A stretch of DNA of 64,000 bases from Oceaniovalibus sp. ACAM 378 (lineage in GTDB: Bacteria > Pseudomonadota > Alphaproteobacteria > Rhodobacterales > Rhodobacteraceae): the NCBI RefSeq assembly GCF_008085915.1, contig NZ_VSJK01000002.1, forward strand, positions 310,001 through 374,000, written 5' to 3'. The position numbers and the translations under genes are program-made. The notes under the pieces are model-generated. The model was not told the DNA's origin. It was given only the letters and a program-made list of their open reading frames with translations, and did not search any database. Positions 56,152 through 64,000 of the stretch are shown here, one piece after another; positions within the stretch are counted from its first letter, which is position 1, and every line of letters begins with the position of its first letter.

Positions 56152-58076
56152 AGGGGCACCCAGGCGACCCCGGCGGGGGAGAGTGTCATCCCGTCGATCT
56201 CCACCGGATCGGGGGCATAGTTGAACCAGAACCGGTGGGTGGACGTGTCGCGGCAGCGCAACCCGTCAGGCAGATTGCGGGTCGCGATGCGCTCGGCTGT
56301 GCAGGCATTGGCGATCAGGCGGTCGAAGGCGGCATCATCGGGCCAGCCTGCAAGATAGTGTTGCTTGCCGTTGGACATGATCGCGGGTTGGCCTGCGGTG
56401 GTGGTTTCGGTGATCATCGCAGCGCCTTCGAGGTGTTCGAACCAATGGGCAAAGGCGCCGCCAGCGCTCAGGGGCACCGAAATCCCGGGCGGCAGGGATT
56501 CGACCTGTGCGACTGTGGCGTCCAGCCCCGGCAAAGCGGGGGGCAGCGGCAGCGGGATCGACAGGTCCGGGGTCTTGGCGTTGCTGCGCGGGCCGATCAG
56601 AGCCGTGCCGGGAAAATCGCCCAGACGGTCCAGAAATACCTGCGGCAGGGTGGCGATACCGGGGGCCAGGATCAGATCATAACCCGAGAGTTCGCCATCG
56701 GCGCGCAGGATATCGACCGACAGACCGGCCCGGCGCAGCGCACGGTAGGCGGCGAAACTCAGGCGGAAATAGTCGAAATCGGCACCCTGCGGTTGGATCT
56801 CCCATGCCCAGGCCGAGGGATAGTCGAACAGCAGCGCGACACGGGCGGTGGCGGTTTCGGCCTGTGGCATATCGGCCAGCTCGCGGGCGACTGTCGCAGC
56901 TTCGCCCAAGGCCGGGGCAGGGGCGCTGTCGGGGCGCAACAGGCCGGCGTGTTGTTGTTCCTGCGCAAAGGGTGCCTGACGCCAGCGGAAATAACACACG
57001 GCCCCGGCCCCGTGGGCGAAGGCCTCCCATGTCCAGAGCCGGACCATGCCGGGCAGGGGCGCGGGGTTGTAGGGCGCCCAGTTTACCGGGCCGGGCTGCT
57101 GCTCCATCACCCACCAGCCACCTTCTTTTGGCTGTCCAGTTTTGCCAGAGCGTCCCACGGCGCGGTAAAGATCGTGGTGAAACGCCTGCATGTCGGGGTC
57201 GCCCTGACGCAGGAAGCGGGCCTTGTGTTCTGGGGTGGCCTCGATCCGGTCGGACAGGAACCCGATGGGATAGCTGTCCCAGGAGGCGATATCGAGATCG
57301 GCGCCGACATCGAAGTGATCGAAGTCGAGGATGCGGCCCATATAGTTGTGGATCAGCGGCGCATCGGTGTGGCGGCGCAACACCTCCGTCTGTACCCTGT
57401 TGAACCGCACGACCTGATCGCTGCTGAACCGGCGAAAAGCCATGACATGGGCGGGGTTCGGTTCGGTCACTGTCAGGTTCGGCAGGTCGATGTCGTCGAT
57501 ACTGTCATAGTCCATCGACCAGAATACGTTGCCCCATGCGCGGTTTAGGGCAGCGACCGATTGATACCGCTGGGCGCACCAGTCGCGAAATGCATCGCGT
57601 GCGGCGCTGGAATAACTCAGCGTCGTGTCATGGCAGCCGTATTCATTGTCGGTCTGCCATGCCCGGACATGGGGGTTGGAGCCATAGCGTTCCCCAAGAA
57701 GGGTGACGATGCGGTAACATTCATCGCGGTACCCCGGGTGGCTGAAACAATAGTGGCGGCGTGATCCGAACCGGCGCGGGCGGCCGTGTTCATCGACGGC
57801 GAGCATGTCGGGGTGTTTGTCGACCATCCAGCGCGGCGGGGTGGCCGTGGGCGTACCGAGGATCACCTTTAATCCGGCATCTCCAAGGGTTTCGATTGCG
57901 CGATCAAGCCAGCCGAAATCGAACCTCCCCTCGCGCGGTTCGATGCGCGACCATGCGAATTCGCCGATCCGGACCCAGGACAGCCCGGTTTCCACCATCA
58001 GGGCGGCATCGGATGACCACTGATCCTCGGGCCAATGTTCGGGGTAGTAGCAGACACCAAGGGCGCGGTTCGTCAT
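56148..58076 (-). CDS. beta-galactosidase, GH42 family
   Basis: Glycosidase of 642 residues. The N-terminus (ALGVCYYPEHWPEDQW) and WVRIGEFAWSRIEP are GH42 hallmarks. The acid/base Glu is in AWQTDNEYGCHD, and the nucleophile Glu in WWVMEQQPGPVNW. A trimerisation GATase-like domain and a C-terminal beta domain follow. No signal peptide, so it acts in the cytoplasm on imported oligosaccharides. The frame is open to 58238, but ATG 58076 directly precedes the conserved domain. It is 82 bases downstream of the lactonase gene. Confidence 0.92.
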   Translation of the reverse strand: MTNRALGVCYYPEHWPEDQWSSDAALMVETGLSWVRIGEFAWSRIEPREGRFDFGWLDRAIETLGDAGLKVILGTPTATPPRWMVDKHPDMLAVDEHGRPRRFGSRRHYCFSHPGYRDECYRIVTLLGERYGSNPHVRAWQTDNEYGCHDTTLSYSSAARDAFRDWCAQRYQSVAALNRAWGNVFWSMDYDSIDDIDLPNLTVTEPNPAHVMAFRRFSSDQVVRFNRVQTEVLRRHTDAPLIHNYMGRILDFDHFDVGADLDIASWDSYPIGFLSDRIEATPEHKARFLRQGDPDMQAFHHDLYRAVGRSGKTGQPKEGGWWVMEQQPGPVNWAPYNPAPLPGMVRLWTWEAFAHGAGAVCYFRWRQAPFAQEQQHAGLLRPDSAPAPALGEAATVARELADMPQAETATARVALLFDYPSAWAWEIQPQGADFDYFRLSFAAYRALRRAGLSVDILRADGELSGYDLILAPGIATLPQVFLDRLGDFPGTALIGPRSNAKTPDLSIPLPLPPALPGLDATVAQVESLPPGISVPLSAGGAFAHWFEHLEGAAMITETTTAGQPAIMSNGKQHYLAGWPDDAAFDRLIANACTAERIATRNLPDGLRCRDTSTHRFWFNYAPDPVEIDGMTLSPAGVAWVPL

Positions 58077-58158
58077 GGCAAGGGTCCGGTCGGAATGAGA
58101 GGGAGTGGTGTTTCCGTTAGGCGAGGGGGCAGTGTGAAACCGCCCCCCTGCACAGGTG

Positions 58159-58998
58159 TCAGATGATGACTGCCGGTTCCGGTCTGCCTTTGTGCGCCGT
58201 TTCGATGGCAAAGGTCTGCCCCGCTGCCGGGCCGTCATCCTTGACCGAGGCCGAGGTACAGAACAGCGTCGTCAGGTCAGCGCCGCCGAAGGCCGGGCAG
58301 GTGGCAAGGTTTGCCGGGATCGCAATGGTTTCCAGAAGCTTGGCATCGGGCGAATAACAGGCGATGCGCGCCGCACCCCATTGGGCGTTCCACAGATTGC
58401 CAGCCGCGTCGGTGACGGCCCCGTCGGGGCGCAGGGCTTCTTCGGACAGATCCAGCCATGGCTCGGGGTCGCCGTCGGGCCAGCCTTCGGAATCAAGAGC
58501 AACGCGCTGAATGATGTGGGTTGGCGTGTCGGCGAAATAGGCGAATGTGCCATCGGGGCTGAAGCAGATCGCGTTGGTGGTGCTGATCGGCGCGAACAAC
58601 TGGCGCAGCTCGCCTTTGTAAAACCGATAGAATGCGCCCGCGTCTTTCTGTCCCGACTTGCCCATTGTGCCGATCCAGAACCCGCCGAAGGGATCGGCCC
58701 GCCCATCGTTCGACCGGGTGTCGGGATTGTCGGATTCCAGCAGGCAGACCGTTTCCTTGGCCTCGGTGGACAGGGAAAAGGTGAACAGCCGGGTTTCCGA
58801 CGCGATCAAAAGGCGGTCGTCATCAATCCAGCCAGCGGCCGTGACGATTTCGTCGAAATTCCAATGTCGGGTCTTGTCGGTGCGCTGGAACAGCCGCTTG
58901 CCCAGAATGTCGAACCAGAACAGGCAACCCAGCGACGGATGCCAAAGTGGCCCCTCGCCCAATTGGCAGGGGGTGGGATCGAAAACTGAAATGCTCAT
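58159..58998 (-). CDS. SMP-30/gluconolactonase family lactonase
   Basis: Beta-propeller hydrolase of 279 residues. Metal-binding elements are the Glu in [29 protein letters not shown], and [18 protein letters not shown] with its Asn and Asp. In this operon it most likely opens D-galactono-1,4-lactone to galactonate after the dehydrogenase step; the exact lactone cannot be read from sequence. It overlaps dgoA by four bases. Confidence 0.88.
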   Translation of the reverse strand: MSISVFDPTPCQLGEGPLWHPSLGCLFWFDILGKRLFQRTDKTRHWNFDEIVTAAGWIDDDRLLIASETRLFTFSLSTEAKETVCLLESDNPDTRSNDGRADPFGGFWIGTMGKSGQKDAGAFYRFYKGELRQLFAPISTTNAICFSPDGTFAYFADTPTHIIQRVALDSEGWPDGDPEPWLDLSEEALRPDGAVTDAAGNLWNAQWGAARIACYSPDAKLLETIAIPANLATCPAFGGADLTTLFCTSASVKDDGPAAGQTFAIETAHKGRPEPAVII

Positions 58999-59600
58999 CC
59001 TGAGGCTCCGTCAAAGGCCGCGACCATTTCGCGGGCGCGGGTTGAAATGTCGGCCAAGGTATCGCCGGGGCGGTACAGTGCCGTGCCGATGCCGAACCCG
59101 GTCGCACCGGCGGCGATATAGTCGTGGAAATTGTCTGGCCCGACACCACCGACCATGAACACCTTTGTGTCCACCGGCAGCACGGCGCGCAGGGCCTTGA
59201 GCCCCTCTGTCCCCATCTGGAAGGCGGGGAACACCTTGATCCCGTCGGCACCGGCTTTCAGGGCCGCGAATGCCTCGGACGGGGTCAGGATGCCGGGAAA
59301 GCTTTGCAGGTCCAGCTTTTTGGTGGCGTGAATCACCTCGGGGTCACAGTTTGGTGAAACGATCAGCTTGCCGCCGACATTGCTCACCTGCGCCACCTGT
59401 TCGGCGCTTAGGACCGTGCCCGCACCGATCAGCGCGTCCTTGCCATGGGCCGATGCCATCGCCTCGATACTGTCAAACGGCGAGGGCGAGTTCAGCGGGA
59501 CCTCGATACGGGTGATGCCCGCCTCGATCAGCGCGGCGGCGACCGGCACTGCCTCGGACGGGTCGATACCGCGCAGAATGGCGATCAGGGGTCTGCTCAT
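58995..59600 (-). CDS. dgoA: 2-dehydro-3-deoxy-6-phosphogalactonate aldolase
   Basis: Class I aldolase of 201 residues in the KDPG/KDPGal family, splitting KDPGal to pyruvate and glyceraldehyde 3-phosphate. Conserved parts are [35 protein letters not shown] with the catalytic Glu, [20 protein letters not shown] with the lysine of HATKKL close by, and [10 protein letters not shown]. The LNSPSP form fits DgoA rather than KDPG aldolase Eda. It lies 4 bases after dgoK. Confidence 0.92.
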   Translation of the reverse strand: MSRPLIAILRGIDPSEAVPVAAALIEAGITRIEVPLNSPSPFDSIEAMASAHGKDALIGAGTVLSAEQVAQVSNVGGKLIVSPNCDPEVIHATKKLDLQSFPGILTPSEAFAALKAGADGIKVFPAFQMGTEGLKALRAVLPVDTKVFMVGGVGPDNFHDYIAAGATGFGIGTALYRPGDTLADISTRAREMVAAFDGASG

Positions 59601-59604
59601 ATGG

Positions 59605-60528
59605 TTATTTCCTCACAGTCAGGGCGCGGGCTGCGATCAGGCCGGCACGGGTCAATCCGTCGCCGTTGGTGCGGATCGGTTGCACCCCTTGGGCGACAAG
59701 CGCGGTTTCATAATGGCTGCACAGGGTTGCAGCCCCGATCAGTGCGATCTGGCGACCCAGCCACCAGGCGCGTGTCGCCGAAAGCTCGGCCCCGATCAAC
59801 AGTCCCGACAGGCGGGCGCGGGCGGTGGCGCCGGACAGATCGTGCAACAATCCCTCGGCGCGCAGAGAGAACAGCCGGGCCGCCAGACGCTCGGGGTGGG
59901 ACAGGGCATCGGACAGCGCGGTGGCAAAGGCTGCGTCGTCCCAGCCATCCGCGATGGAATGGCGCAAAACCGTATGGCCTGCGATGGCAGCGAACAATTC
60001 GCCGGTCATGACGGTCTGGAACCCCGTCACCTCGCCCGCGCTGATCTGCACCCATTTGGTGTGGCTGCCGGGCAGACAGAGCACGCCGTCGAACTGCGGT
60101 GTGTGCGACAGGAAACCGGCGATCTGGGTTTCTTCGCCGCGCATCACATCGGCGGGACGGTCCTGTTTCAGGCCCGGCACGATCCGCACGTCAAGGCGGG
60201 GATCACGGGCTTTCACCCGCGTCAGATCGGGCGACAGAGGCGGGCAGGGTACGGCGACATAGGCAGCTTCGGCCCAGCCCTGCCGCGCGCCGACCATGCC
60301 ACAGCAGATGACGGAAAGCGGTGTGTCCGGCGTGACCTTGTCCAGCCAGTCGGCCAGCAGATCGGTCAGCGCCGGTTCAAATTCATCGGGTGCAAGGCTG
60401 CCCATGCCGCGGTCGGATCGCCGGTCTTCAAGGATCGAGCCGTCTTGCCCCATGGCCCATGCCCGGCAATGGGTCGTGCCCCAGTCGACTGCCACCCATT
60501 CAGGCACCACAGGTCCGCGCGATTTCAT
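59605..60528 (-). CDS. dgoK: 2-dehydro-3-deoxygalactonokinase
   Basis: Sugar-acid kinase of 307 residues phosphorylating KDGal at position 6. The N-terminal phosphate loop [16 protein letters not shown] and the central [14 protein letters not shown] are typical of DgoK, and GMVGARQGW is well conserved. The start overlaps the dehydrogenase stop as ATGA. Together with dgoA it completes the lower part of the De Ley-Doudoroff pathway. Confidence 0.93.
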   Translation of the reverse strand: MKSRGPVVPEWVAVDWGTTHCRAWAMGQDGSILEDRRSDRGMGSLAPDEFEPALTDLLADWLDKVTPDTPLSVICCGMVGARQGWAEAAYVAVPCPPLSPDLTRVKARDPRLDVRIVPGLKQDRPADVMRGEETQIAGFLSHTPQFDGVLCLPGSHTKWVQISAGEVTGFQTVMTGELFAAIAGHTVLRHSIADGWDDAAFATALSDALSHPERLAARLFSLRAEGLLHDLSGATARARLSGLLIGAELSATRAWWLGRQIALIGAATLCSHYETALVAQGVQPIRTNGDGLTRAGLIAARALTVRK

Positions 60529-61289
60529 CCTGTCACCACCACGCCAGCGTCCACCACCAGCGCCTGACCGGTCACCATACGCGCCGCATCCGACGCAAGG
60601 AACAGGCAGGGACCAACCATATCTTCGGGTGAAATCCGCTGTTTAAGGCACTGCATATGCATGTGGTTCTCGATGTCCTTTTCAGAGACGACGTCGTCAA
60701 GCTGGCGTTGGGTCAGCACCATGCCGGGCGACAGAGTGTTGACGCGGATGTTGTCGGGGCCGAATTCACGGGCATGGCCGCGGGTCAGCGCATTGATGGC
60801 GGATTTCGCGGCAGTATAGACCGGCATTTCCGACATGCCCATCATGTAACTGATCGACGACAGATTGACGACCGCCCCACCGCCCGCCGCCCGCATTCCC
60901 GGCACCACGGACTGCAAAGCGAACAGGAAGGGGCGCAGGTTGATCGCGATCAGGGCGTCGAAATCACCCGTTGTCAGCTCCATCGTTGTGTGCCGCCGGT
61001 CATTGGCGGCGTTGTTCACCAGAATCGTGATCGCGCCGTTGGCCGTGGCCGCATCGGCGATGGCCGATTGCAAGGCGTCTATATCGCTCACGTCGCAGGG
61101 ACGAAACCATGGGCGGCGGCCATGTTTGTGCTCCATGGTGGCAAGAAACGCGCTGGCGTCGGAGCGCTGAACAAAGCCGACGTTTGCACCCTGAGCCATG
61201 AATCCGTCGGTCAGGGCCGCGCCGATTCCGGAACCGCCGCCGGTGATAAAGACGGACTTGCCATTCAGATCGGGAAATGTGGCGCTCAC
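60525..61289 (-). CDS. SDR-family oxidoreductase, probable galactose 1-dehydrogenase
   Basis: Classical short-chain dehydrogenase of 254 residues with TGGGSGIG for NAD(P), NNAAND, and the Ser-Tyr-Lys triad in LSSISYMM and VYTAAKSAINAL. GTG 61289 is taken as the start because it overlaps the alpha-galactosidase stop as GTGA and begins SATFPDLNGKSVFITGG; the frame to 61313 is open. In this operon it should oxidise galactose to galactonolactone; the substrate is inferred. Confidence 0.83.
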   Translation of the reverse strand: MSATFPDLNGKSVFITGGGSGIGAALTDGFMAQGANVGFVQRSDASAFLATMEHKHGRRPWFRPCDVSDIDALQSAIADAATANGAITILVNNAANDRRHTTMELTTGDFDALIAINLRPFLFALQSVVPGMRAAGGGAVVNLSSISYMMGMSEMPVYTAAKSAINALTRGHAREFGPDNIRVNTLSPGMVLTQRQLDDVVSEKDIENHMHMQCLKQRISPEDMVGPCLFLASDAARMVTGQALVVDAGVVVTG

Positions 61290-63409
61290 TGGCGTTCTCC
61301 TTCGATCACCCACATGGTCAGCGGAAAGGACCAGGGCAGGGTCAGCCCATGGTCCATCAGATATCGGCCCGACAAGGTGATATCGTCGGTTTTCAGCACC
61401 GGTGTTCCGCGCGACAAAGCCACGGCATCGGCGCGGTTGGCCAGATGGATCCGGTATTTTGCGGCCACGTCCAGCCCGGTCAGGCGCAGGGGGCGCGGCG
61501 CGATCTGGCTGCTGCTGTCTGCCTTGCCTGAAAACACTACAAAACGCGAGCCGTCACGGGCTGTCTGCTGTTCGGCGATCACCGATGGATCGGCGCTGTC
61601 CAACCGCAGGATATCGCCGGCGCACATCCAGTCGCGGTTTGCTTTCCACCACGTTGTCACATCGCGCAGCACGCCCGCCTCGTCCTCGGTCAACTCGCGG
61701 GGGTCCATTTCGAACCCCATGTGCCGCTGTGCCGCGACCCATGCGCGGAACCCTATATCAATGGTGCGCCCCGAGGTGTGGCAATGGCGCGGGCCGACAT
61801 GGCTGCCGGTGACGGCAAGTGGCAGGAACAGCGCCGCGTTGTGCTGGATCCGCAGACGTTCCAATGCGTCGTTGCTGTCGGACAGCCAGACGCGCTGGCT
61901 GCGTTGCAGGATGCCGAAGTCGATCCGCCCGCCCCCCGAGGCGCAGCTTTCGATCTCGACAGTCGGAAAATCGGCGCGCAACCGGTCGATCAGATCATAG
62001 GTGCCACGGGTCTGCGCCGCGTCGGGCGTGGGCAGGACGCGGTTATGATCCCATTTGATATAGTCGATCGCATGGGCCGACAGGATCGCCGCGATGTGAT
62101 CGTAAAGGTATGCGCGCACCTCGGGCCGCGCCATGTTCAGCGCCATCTGCTGGCGTCCCAATGTCTGATCCCCGCGCCCCAGCGCCCATTCGGGATGGGC
62201 GCGGTACAGATCGCTTTCGGGGTTCACCATCTCGGGTTCAAACCAGAGGCCGAAGGTCATGTTTTCGGAATGCACATGATCGATCAGGGGGTTCAAGCCA
62301 TTGGGATACTTGCGGCTGTCGGTGGTCCAGTCACCCAGCGATGTGGTGTCGTCGTCGCGCTGCCCGAACCAGCCGTCATCCAGCACAAAACGCTCGGCAC
62401 CGAGGGCGGCGGCGCGGCTGGCGATGTCTTTCAGCTCGGTCAGGTCGTGATCGAAATAGATCGCCTCCCAGCAGTTGTAATGGACGGGCCGGGGGGTGCC
62501 CGGTTTTGCCCATGTGACGATCCGGTCGCGCAGGTGCCGCTGAAACGCCACGGCGATACCGTTCAAACCGGTGTCGGAATATGTGACATAGAGCGGCGCT
62601 GTGGAGAAACGGGTGGCGGGCGCGGATTCGGTCCCGGAGGCATGGCCGAATTGCACATGACGGCGACCGTCGGGCAGTTCCTCGGCCACCATGCGGTGCC
62701 CGCCCGACCAGCCATAGTGGAAGCCGAATGCGCGCCCGGCGGTGTTGCTGGCGCCTCGCTCGGGCAGGATCAGTCCGGGAAAATGTTCATGCCCCGTGCG
62801 CCCGGTGCGGTTTTCACGCAGCCGGATCCCCGCCGACCATGGGGTGCGGTTCAATTGGAATTCACCGATCCAGCGGCCCGAAACATCGATCATCTCATCG
62901 CTGAGTTGCGGCGCGGGCAGGACGGGTGCAGCCAGCCAGTCCAGATGGACGGGGGTTTCAGACTCGATCTGAGCCTGCGCCGTGATGACGCCGGTTGTCG
63001 GGTCGGTGGCGAAACTGGCAGAGTATCGCAGCCCGTTTTCGGGGTCGGCGAAGATAAGGGTCAGGGTCTGGCGGGGTTCGCTGCCCTCCGTGCCCGGACT
63101 GGACAGCTTTGCATTCTGAAAACTGAACCGGGGCAGCAGCGCCTGGCCGTCTGCACCGCGCAGGATCAGGCCCGGCTGGCCCGGAAAGCTGCGCACGGCC
63201 TCCGGGCAGATCGACAGGTCAGGGTTTTCATCCAGCATCCCGCCCGTCACGTCCAAAGCATAGGCGCGGGCCACGGTGGTCAGGTCTTCGTCCATCGGCA
63301 GCGCGCCGCCCCAATAGACACATTCGGGCAACCGGTCATCCATGGCGGCCAGAACCAGAGTCTGGCCGCCATCATCCAGCCGCCAGAAGCGATAACGTTG
63401 ATCGGGCAT
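61286..63409 (-). CDS. alpha-galactosidase, GH36 family
   Basis: Glycosidase of 707 residues hydrolysing terminal alpha-galactosides such as melibiose or raffinose. The catalytic domain has FVLDDGWFGQRDDDTTSLGD, FGLWFEPEMVNP, the nucleophile Asp in YIKWDHNRVL and the acid Asp in SCASGGGRIDFGIL. An N-terminal beta-supersandwich and a C-terminal beta domain surround it. No signal peptide. It follows the ABC permease gene by 7 bases and overlaps the SDR gene as GTGA, so uptake and hydrolysis are linked. Confidence 0.93.
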   Translation of the reverse strand: MPDQRYRFWRLDDGGQTLVLAAMDDRLPECVYWGGALPMDEDLTTVARAYALDVTGGMLDENPDLSICPEAVRSFPGQPGLILRGADGQALLPRFSFQNAKLSSPGTEGSEPRQTLTLIFADPENGLRYSASFATDPTTGVITAQAQIESETPVHLDWLAAPVLPAPQLSDEMIDVSGRWIGEFQLNRTPWSAGIRLRENRTGRTGHEHFPGLILPERGASNTAGRAFGFHYGWSGGHRMVAEELPDGRRHVQFGHASGTESAPATRFSTAPLYVTYSDTGLNGIAVAFQRHLRDRIVTWAKPGTPRPVHYNCWEAIYFDHDLTELKDIASRAAALGAERFVLDDGWFGQRDDDTTSLGDWTTDSRKYPNGLNPLIDHVHSENMTFGLWFEPEMVNPESDLYRAHPEWALGRGDQTLGRQQMALNMARPEVRAYLYDHIAAILSAHAIDYIKWDHNRVLPTPDAAQTRGTYDLIDRLRADFPTVEIESCASGGGRIDFGILQRSQRVWLSDSNDALERLRIQHNAALFLPLAVTGSHVGPRHCHTSGRTIDIGFRAWVAAQRHMGFEMDPRELTEDEAGVLRDVTTWWKANRDWMCAGDILRLDSADPSVIAEQQTARDGSRFVVFSGKADSSSQIAPRPLRLTGLDVAAKYRIHLANRADAVALSRGTPVLKTDDITLSGRYLMDHGLTLPWSFPLTMWVIEGERQ

Positions 63410-63416
63410 GGTTATC

Positions 63417-64000
63417 CTATTTCACGGCGCCAAGGGTCAGCCCCGCAATGAAGTGTTTCTGCATCAGAAAGAACATTGCCACGGGGGGGAGGGCGGCGAC
63501 AATGCTGCCCGCGCTCATCAAATGGTATGCGGCGCGGTATTGCGCGTTAAAGCTGGTGATCCCTGCGGTCACCGGTTGGGATTCGACACCCTGGGTCAGC
63601 ACGACGGCCCAGAAATAATCGTTCCAGATAAAGGTAAAGACCAGCACGGCCATGGCGGCCAGCGCCGGTTTCATCAGCGGCAGCACAATGTACCAGAAGA
63701 TCCGCCATTCGGCGATCCCCTCGACCCGCGCCGCCTCGATCAATTCGAACGGCAGGGCGCGGATGAAATTACGCATGAACAGGGTGCAGAACCCGGTCTG
63801 AAACGCGATATGAAACAGCACCAGACCGGTTTTGGTGTTGTAGAGGCCCATCTCGAGCGTCAGATCGCGCACCGGCACCATCAGGATCTGGAATGGCACG
63901 AAATTGCCCGCGACAAACATGAAGAAGACCCAGAGGTTCGCCTTGAACCGATAGACGCCCAGCGCAAATCCGGTCATCGACGACAGGATCATGCAGCCAA
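63417..64000 (-). CDS. sugar ABC transporter permease, MalG-type (3' part)
   Basis: Carbohydrate transporter permease of the CUT1 class, cut by the window edge: 193 residues plus stop are visible and the frame stays open to base 64000. Features are several membrane helices, NFVPFQILMVPV, and the EAA loop EAARVEGIAEWRIFWYIVLP followed by KPALAAMAV. The C-terminus FIAGLTLGAVK is the usual MalG-type ending. With the galactosidases directly downstream it probably imports alpha- and beta-galactosides. Its partner permease and binding protein should lie beyond 64 kb. Confidence 0.9.
   Translation of the reverse strand, partial: GCMILSSMTGFALGVYRFKANLWVFFMFVAGNFVPFQILMVPVRDLTLEMGLYNTKTGLVLFHIAFQTGFCTLFMRNFIRALPFELIEAARVEGIAEWRIFWYIVLPLMKPALAAMAVLVFTFIWNDYFWAVVLTQGVESQPVTAGITSFNAQYRAAYHLMSAGSIVAALPPVAMFFLMQKHFIAGLTLGAVK

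Overview
The window is about 64 kb of high-GC (roughly 64%) bacterial chromosome with dense, ATGA/GTGA-coupled genes. Gene content and order (atpHAGDC without atpI/B/E/F, glcDEF, DUF1285-moxR-DUF58-DUF4159, DUF2125, extensin-like protein, copA-cueR) point to an alphaproteobacterium of the Rhodobacterales, most likely the marine Roseobacter group. This placement is inferred from protein families and synteny; no rRNA or tRNA gene was seen. No insertion sequence, prophage or CRISPR array was recognised.

Layout, left to right. 1-3.9 kb: end of an Fe(III)-type ABC uptake system (binding protein cut by the window edge, fused double permease, ATPase). 4-6.9 kb: hisC, prephenate/arogenate dehydrogenase and an extensin-like secreted protein in one overlapping unit. 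6.9-9.7 kb: a YcaQ-type winged-helix protein and a DUF2125 protein on the minus strand, then a ChaC-type gamma-glutamylcyclotransferase. 9.7-13.7 kb: a MotA/ExbB-type channel protein and a 914-residue MotB/OmpA-type partner with a giant periplasmic coiled coil built from heptad-phased repeats. 13.7-18.8 kb: M23 peptidase, clpA, gloB and a methyltransferase. 19.1-24.2 kb: F1 ATP synthase operon with tandem hairpins before atpC and a strong terminator, followed by a small H-type lectin. 24.7-32.1 kb: a Bat-like envelope operon (DUF1285 divergent; moxR, DUF58, DUF4159, a glutamine-amidotransferase-like membrane protein). 33.4-37.5 kb: glycolate oxidase glcDEF, with a palindromic operator candidate upstream and a 36-residue hydrophobic ORF between glcE and glcF. 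37.6-39.3 kb: two tandem secreted trypsin-like proteases. 39.5-45.3 kb: hsp20 with an RpoH-like promoter, a ScsB/DsbD-type disulfide reductase, and copA-cueR with a recognisable CueR promoter. 45.4-49.8 kb: an ECF sigma factor coupled to a membrane VWA protein, a stand-alone Lrp/AsnC ligand domain, and a succinate-semialdehyde dehydrogenase. 49.8-55.0 kb: polA flanked by two gene remnants (creatinase C-terminus; frameshifted maleate isomerase). 55.2-64 kb: a minus-strand galactoside utilisation operon (sugar ABC permease, alpha-galactosidase, SDR dehydrogenase, dgoK, dgoA, lactonase, beta-galactosidase, mutarotase) fitting the oxidative De Ley-Doudoroff pathway.

The least explained items are the proton-channel/coiled-coil pair at 9.7-13.7 kb, a two-hairpin repeat present twice with compensatory stem changes (47888 and 54030), a second 28-base dispersed repeat (34859 and 55145), the sigma-factor/VWA pair, and the glcE-glcF micro-ORF.
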